Below, piece after piece: positions 61,576 through 64,000 of a stretch of DNA of 64,000 bases. A program made the translations under genes and the position numbers. This DNA is from Brevundimonas sp. Leaf363 (GTDB lineage: Bacteria; Pseudomonadota; Alphaproteobacteria; Caulobacterales; Caulobacteraceae). The stretch spans positions 62,001 through 126,000 of the forward strand of contig NZ_LMPZ01000004.1 of assembly GCF_001424025.1 (NCBI RefSeq). The letters run 5' to 3'. Within the stretch, counting starts at the first letter, position 1. Each line of letters opens with the position of its first letter. The notes under the pieces were generated by a model. That model had not been told where the DNA came from and did no database searches. It saw only the letters and a list, made by a program, of their open reading frames with translations.

Positions 61576-62358
61576 TCAGCCTGCCGCGCGGACGGCGGCG
61601 CGCGCGTCGCCGGCCGCATCCTCTGGCCAGACGATGTCGGCGAGCGCATTCACCACCGGCCGCGCGAACAGATAGCCCTGCATCAGGGTGACCCCCAGAT
61701 CGCGCAGCACGGCGTATTCGGCCGCCGTCTCGATCCCTTCGCACACCGGCCGGATGCCCAGGTCGTCCAGCAACGCCAGGGTGTGGCGCACGACGCTGCG
61801 CTTGATCGGGTCGGCGTCGATCCCGCGCACCAGGTCCATGTCCAGCTTGACGATATCCGGCTGGAACTTGGTCAGCAGCCCCAGCCCCGCATAGCCGGCC
61901 CCGAAGTCGTCAATGGCGGTGCGAAACCCCATGGCGCGATACGACCGCAGGATGTTCAGCAGGTGCCCCGTGTCCAGCGCCTCGTTCTCCGTGAACTCGA
62001 AGATGATGGCGTGGGTCGGCAGACCGGTCCGCAAGGCCGCCTCCAGCGTCGCGCGGATGCAGGCGCGCGGCTCATACACGGCGTTGGGCAGGAAGTTGAT
62101 CGACAGCGCGGCGCCCGAGGCGGTCATGTCCAGCGCCGCGGCCTGTTCGATGGCGGTGGTCCGGCACAGCTGGTCGAAGCCATAGCGGTTCGCGTCCGAC
62201 ACCTGCGCCAGCACCGCGCCCGCGCCGCTTCCATCCAGCCCGCGCACCAGCGCCTCCTGCGCGAACACCGTGCGCCGGGCGACATCGACGATCGGCTGGA
62301 AGGCCATGGTGATCGCGATGTCGAAGGCGGCGCCGTCGCGGCAGGCAGTACAGGGCAT
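61576..62358 (-). CDS. stand-alone EAL-domain protein (c-di-GMP phosphodiesterase)
   Basis: 260-residue EAL domain. The catalytic set appears complete: QEALVRG (first Glu), LSINFLPNA, FEFTENEAL, AIDDFGAGYAGLG (Asp-Asp), IVKLDMDLVRGI (Lys), CEGIETAAEY (Glu) and MQGYLFARP (Gln). It therefore probably cleaves c-di-GMP. No PAS, GGDEF or membrane segment accompanies it, but the N-terminus has a small Cys pair (CTACRDG). ATG 62358 is preferred (GGAAG upstream); 62388 is possible. Confidence 0.9.
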   Translation of the reverse strand: MPCTACRDGAAFDIAITMAFQPIVDVARRTVFAQEALVRGLDGSGAGAVLAQVSDANRYGFDQLCRTTAIEQAAALDMTASGAALSINFLPNAVYEPRACIRATLEAALRTGLPTHAIIFEFTENEALDTGHLLNILRSYRAMGFRTAIDDFGAGYAGLGLLTKFQPDIVKLDMDLVRGIDADPIKRSVVRHTLALLDDLGIRPVCEGIETAAEYAVLRDLGVTLMQGYLFARPVVNALADIVWPEDAAGDARAAVRAAG

Positions 62359-62478
62359 GAAACGCTTCCGGATAAGAACTCGGGCCATTGTCAGGCCTTT
62401 GCGTAAACATTCCGTACGGCCGATGCGCCAGGACGGCCCTGTCGCACGCCGATCCCCTGCGCGGCCGAAGGCTCCGTC

Positions 62479-63147
62479 TCACCGCCGAGCCCTCTCCTCG
62501 GCCCATTGCTTCAGCACGGCCTCGGCGTCGCGCATCGACTTGCGTTCGGACCAGAAGGCCGCCTTCAGGTCTTCCTCGTCCTGGTTGCGCGACCGCTGGG
62601 TCATGGAAAAGCGGCCCCCGAACCCTTCCCACCCGCGCATCAGGATCCGATAGATCAGCGACAGCGGCGCCGTCTCCGGCGTCAGCTCCGTCGCCGCCTC
62701 CGCCCGCGCGCCCAGCCGCGCATAGCTTTCGGCCAGTCCCGCCAGCGCCCGCGCCTCGGTCCACAGCCGCCCCCGCATCGCCCGCCCCGACGCCATCAGC
62801 GCCGTGTGCGCCAGCGCCGCCGCATCCCCCTCGTCCGGCGCGTCCAAGTCCTCCGGCAGGAACAGCCGCGCCGCCCACGCTTGCGGAGCATCCGCCAGCG
62901 CCGCCTCCATCGCCGCCGCCCGCGCCGCCGCCCCGGCCCGCGCCTGCGCATCGCCATGATCGCGCTTGGTCGCCCCGTGCTGGGTCGCCCGCTTGCGGAT
63001 CGCATGCTCGCTGACCCGCCACTTGGCCGACAAAGCCCGCGCCGTCGCCCCGCCCTTGTACTCCTCCAGGATCATCGCCCAGGTCTCGGTCGACAGGCGA
63101 TAGTGCGCGGGGCGGGGGTCGGGGGTGGGATCGGGCGCAGAGGTCAT
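62479..63147 (-). CDS. small protein with N-terminal helix-turn-helix-like segment
   Basis: 222 residues. Near residue 20-60, STETWAMILEEYKGGATARALSAKWRVSEHAIRKRA (shown in parts: EEYKGGATAR, LSAKWRVSEH) looks like a helix-turn-helix of the kind seen in recombination or terminase-small-subunit proteins. The rest is Ala/Arg/Glu-rich helical (RAEAATELTPET, SRNQDEEDLKAAF). Start at 63147 chosen over 63207. Function unknown; DNA binding is possible. Confidence 0.6.
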   Translation of the reverse strand: MTSAPDPTPDPRPAHYRLSTETWAMILEEYKGGATARALSAKWRVSEHAIRKRATQHGATKRDHGDAQARAGAAARAAAMEAALADAPQAWAARLFLPEDLDAPDEGDAAALAHTALMASGRAMRGRLWTEARALAGLAESYARLGARAEAATELTPETAPLSLIYRILMRGWEGFGGRFSMTQRSRNQDEEDLKAAFWSERKSMRDAEAVLKQWAEERARR

Positions 63148-63294
63148 GTGCGAGAGGATGGCAGGCGCGCCAACCCAGGCAGGCAGATGGCCTGTTGCTG
63201 GCAGCAAAGGGCGATGACGGCTGCGAAGGCGACGCGCGCAACACCGCCGCGACTCGCCTGTAGAGGCGGCGTCGGACCTCTCGCCCGCGCGCCT

Positions 63295-63537
63295 TTAGTC
63301 GAACATCTCAGGCAGCGTCCCCGCCTTGAAAATGATCGTCGGGCTCTCGTCATAGTCGCCCATCTCGGTGTCCGCCGAGACCGAGAACGCCACGACGCCG
63401 AGCCTAAGCGGGGCGAGCCGCTCCGCCTTGCGCCGAGCCTCCTCCGCCGTCTTGCACCCGACCTGAGGCTCCGCCTTCAACCCCTTCCCGCGCCCCTGCA
63501 CATAGGCCTGCACGATAAACATGGTCTCGGTCGCCAT
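63295..63537 (-). CDS. small protein of unknown function
   Basis: 80 residues beginning MATETMFIVQAYVQGRGKG. CKTAEEARRKAERLAPLRLG and DTEMGDYDESPTIIF are visible; the pattern resembles short uncharacterised proteins that process multiple strands/helices of an alpha-beta fold. No signal peptide. Alternative start at 63522. Not recognised. Confidence 0.55.
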   Translation of the reverse strand: MATETMFIVQAYVQGRGKGLKAEPQVGCKTAEEARRKAERLAPLRLGVVAFSVSADTEMGDYDESPTIIFKAGTLPEMFD

Positions 63538-63648
63538 GCGGGCGACAAGGGCCTGTTTGGGGGCGGGGTCAAGCGATACCGCCCACGCACCCTCCGCTCA
63601 TCTCGGCGCAACCGCTCTGAGGAGTCGCTGAGTCCGCCATCCCCTTCG

Positions 63649-64000
63649 ATGGCGGCGAGGGCAGGATTCGAACCCTCACCCTCACCGAAGCACCACCGCA
63701 ACCGCGCCCTCGGCCTGCTGGGCGAGGAACACGTCTTCCACCACGAACGCGCCCGCCTGATCGCCGCCGACCGCTCCGATTTGGCCCGCAAGATCGAATG
63801 GACCAGCCAGGAACGCGGCGACGGCGCCGGCTACGACATCCGCAGCTTCGACCCCAGCGGCGCCGAGCGCCTGATTGAGGTCAAGGCCACCCGAGGCGGC
63901 CCCACCACCCCCTTCTACCTGACCCGCACCGAGCGCGAGGTCTCCCAGGAACGCCCCGAGATGGTTGGCGTCTCTACCGCCTCCACAACCTCTCGGCCGC
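63649..64000 (+). pseudogene. DUF3883 gene, 5'-truncated and apparently frameshifted, runs off window
   Basis: Residues decoded from about 63688 (GLLGEEHVFHHERARLIAA, GDGAGYDIRSF, IEVKATRGGPTTPFYLT) match the DUF3883 domain, which resembles a restriction-nuclease-like fold and is frequent in defence and mobile-element contexts. The usual upstream part is missing: the in-frame ATG at 63649 lies inside a tRNA 3' fragment, read antisense (MAARAGFEPS, a known artefact). Near 63958 the frame seems to shift: the next frame reads GWRLYRLHNLSA, a fitting domain end, while the open frame gives an unrelated tail. The frame reaches the window edge, so more may lie beyond. Confidence 0.6.
63650..63674 (-). 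other. tRNA 3' end fragment (tRNA-Ser-like), candidate att site
   Basis: On the minus strand GGTTCGAATCCTGC is followed by CCTCGCCGCCA, which is a T-loop, the 3' half of the T-stem, an acceptor 3' strand, discriminator G and CCA. The 5' parts of a tRNA (D-arm, anticodon arm and the pairing GGCGAGG acceptor) are absent upstream, where protein-coding DNA starts instead. A 3' tRNA fragment is what integrases copy at att sites. tRNA-Ser fits the G discriminator, but identity is not certain. Confidence 0.7.

Noticed and set aside
63650-63720. complete tRNA gene on the minus strand
   Set aside because: Only the T-loop, 3' T-stem, acceptor strand and CCA are present; no D-arm, anticodon arm or matching 5' acceptor strand is seen upstream.
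63477-63791. 104-residue minus-strand open frame
   Set aside because: It crosses the tRNA fragment and the antisense of the DUF3883 coding region with no domain or plausible start.
1-64000. CRISPR array, rRNA operon or insertion sequence
   Set aside because: No regularly spaced repeats, no rRNA-like blocks and no transposase frame were seen; GC-rich codon repetition explains the repeat-like texture.

Overview
The window is high-GC DNA from an alphaproteobacterium. The many TonB-dependent receptors (TBDRs), the Caulobacter/Xanthomonas-type receptor architecture, and the mix of GH27, GH36, GH3 and GH30 enzymes with tryptophan halogenase and JmjC-cupin neighbours point to Caulobacteraceae, most likely Brevundimonas. 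This is inferred from gene content, not from a marker gene. There is no rRNA, no complete tRNA, no CRISPR array and no recognisable transposase. No gap between genes exceeds about 260 bases.

The window is a chain of nutrient-scavenging loci. (1) 1-4438: a TBDR, partial at the window edge, divergent from a fused cyanophycinase/isoaspartyl peptidase, followed by an Lrp/AsnC regulator; this looks like a beta-aspartyl peptide or cyanophycin utilisation locus. (2) 4517-9723: a small TonB-C-domain protein, a tandem-domain beta-propeller phytase, a PhoU-like accessory protein, a Pit phosphate transporter and a NUDIX hydrolase, that is, phosphate acquisition. (3) 9760-23383: a DeoR/AgaR-like regulator, GH27 and GH36 alpha-galactosidase-family enzymes, an amidohydrolase lipoprotein, a DMT transporter, GatZ/KbaZ-like and AgaS-like proteins, a BadF-type sugar kinase and a TBDR. 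The promoter regions share GTTTCGTT-like boxes. This looks like alpha-galactosaminide or alpha-galactoside use through tagatose-6-phosphate. (4) 23524-32000: two sugar-isomerase-type TIM barrels, an unassigned TIM-barrel-like protein, a Gfo/Idh/MocA oxidoreductase, an MFS transporter, a two-subunit GMC (glucoside-3-dehydrogenase-type) enzyme and a pseudoazurin, probably a 3-keto-glycoside pathway. (5) 32107-36062: a four-gene polyamine ABC importer.

(6) 36099-49102: YciI, a small unknown, DUF6445, a JmjC-cupin and a tryptophan halogenase, then GH3, a TBDR, GH30, a LacI regulator and an MFS transporter. This is a beta-glucoside/beta-glucan utilisation locus with two matching LacI-type operators. 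(7) 49128-52506: a small TonB-C-like protein, a MocR/PdxR-type regulator, an esterase and a PaiB-like protein. (8) 52585-59907: a YtcJ-type amidohydrolase divergent from a TBDR plus a propeller-amidohydrolase. (9) 59925-63537: a fasciclin lipoprotein, an Arg/Asp/Gly-rich secreted protein, a stand-alone EAL phosphodiesterase and two small unknowns. (10) 63649-64000: a tRNA 3' fragment abutting a 5'-truncated, apparently frameshifted DUF3883 gene, a probable old integration or deletion junction.

Most of the loci share one logic: an outer-membrane receptor imports an oligomer or conjugate, exported lipoprotein or Tat-exported enzymes cut it, an inner-membrane carrier takes up the product, and a local regulator controls the set. 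Starts were usually moved inward from the longest open frame to the ATG, GTG or TTG that has a ribosome-binding site and a signal peptide.
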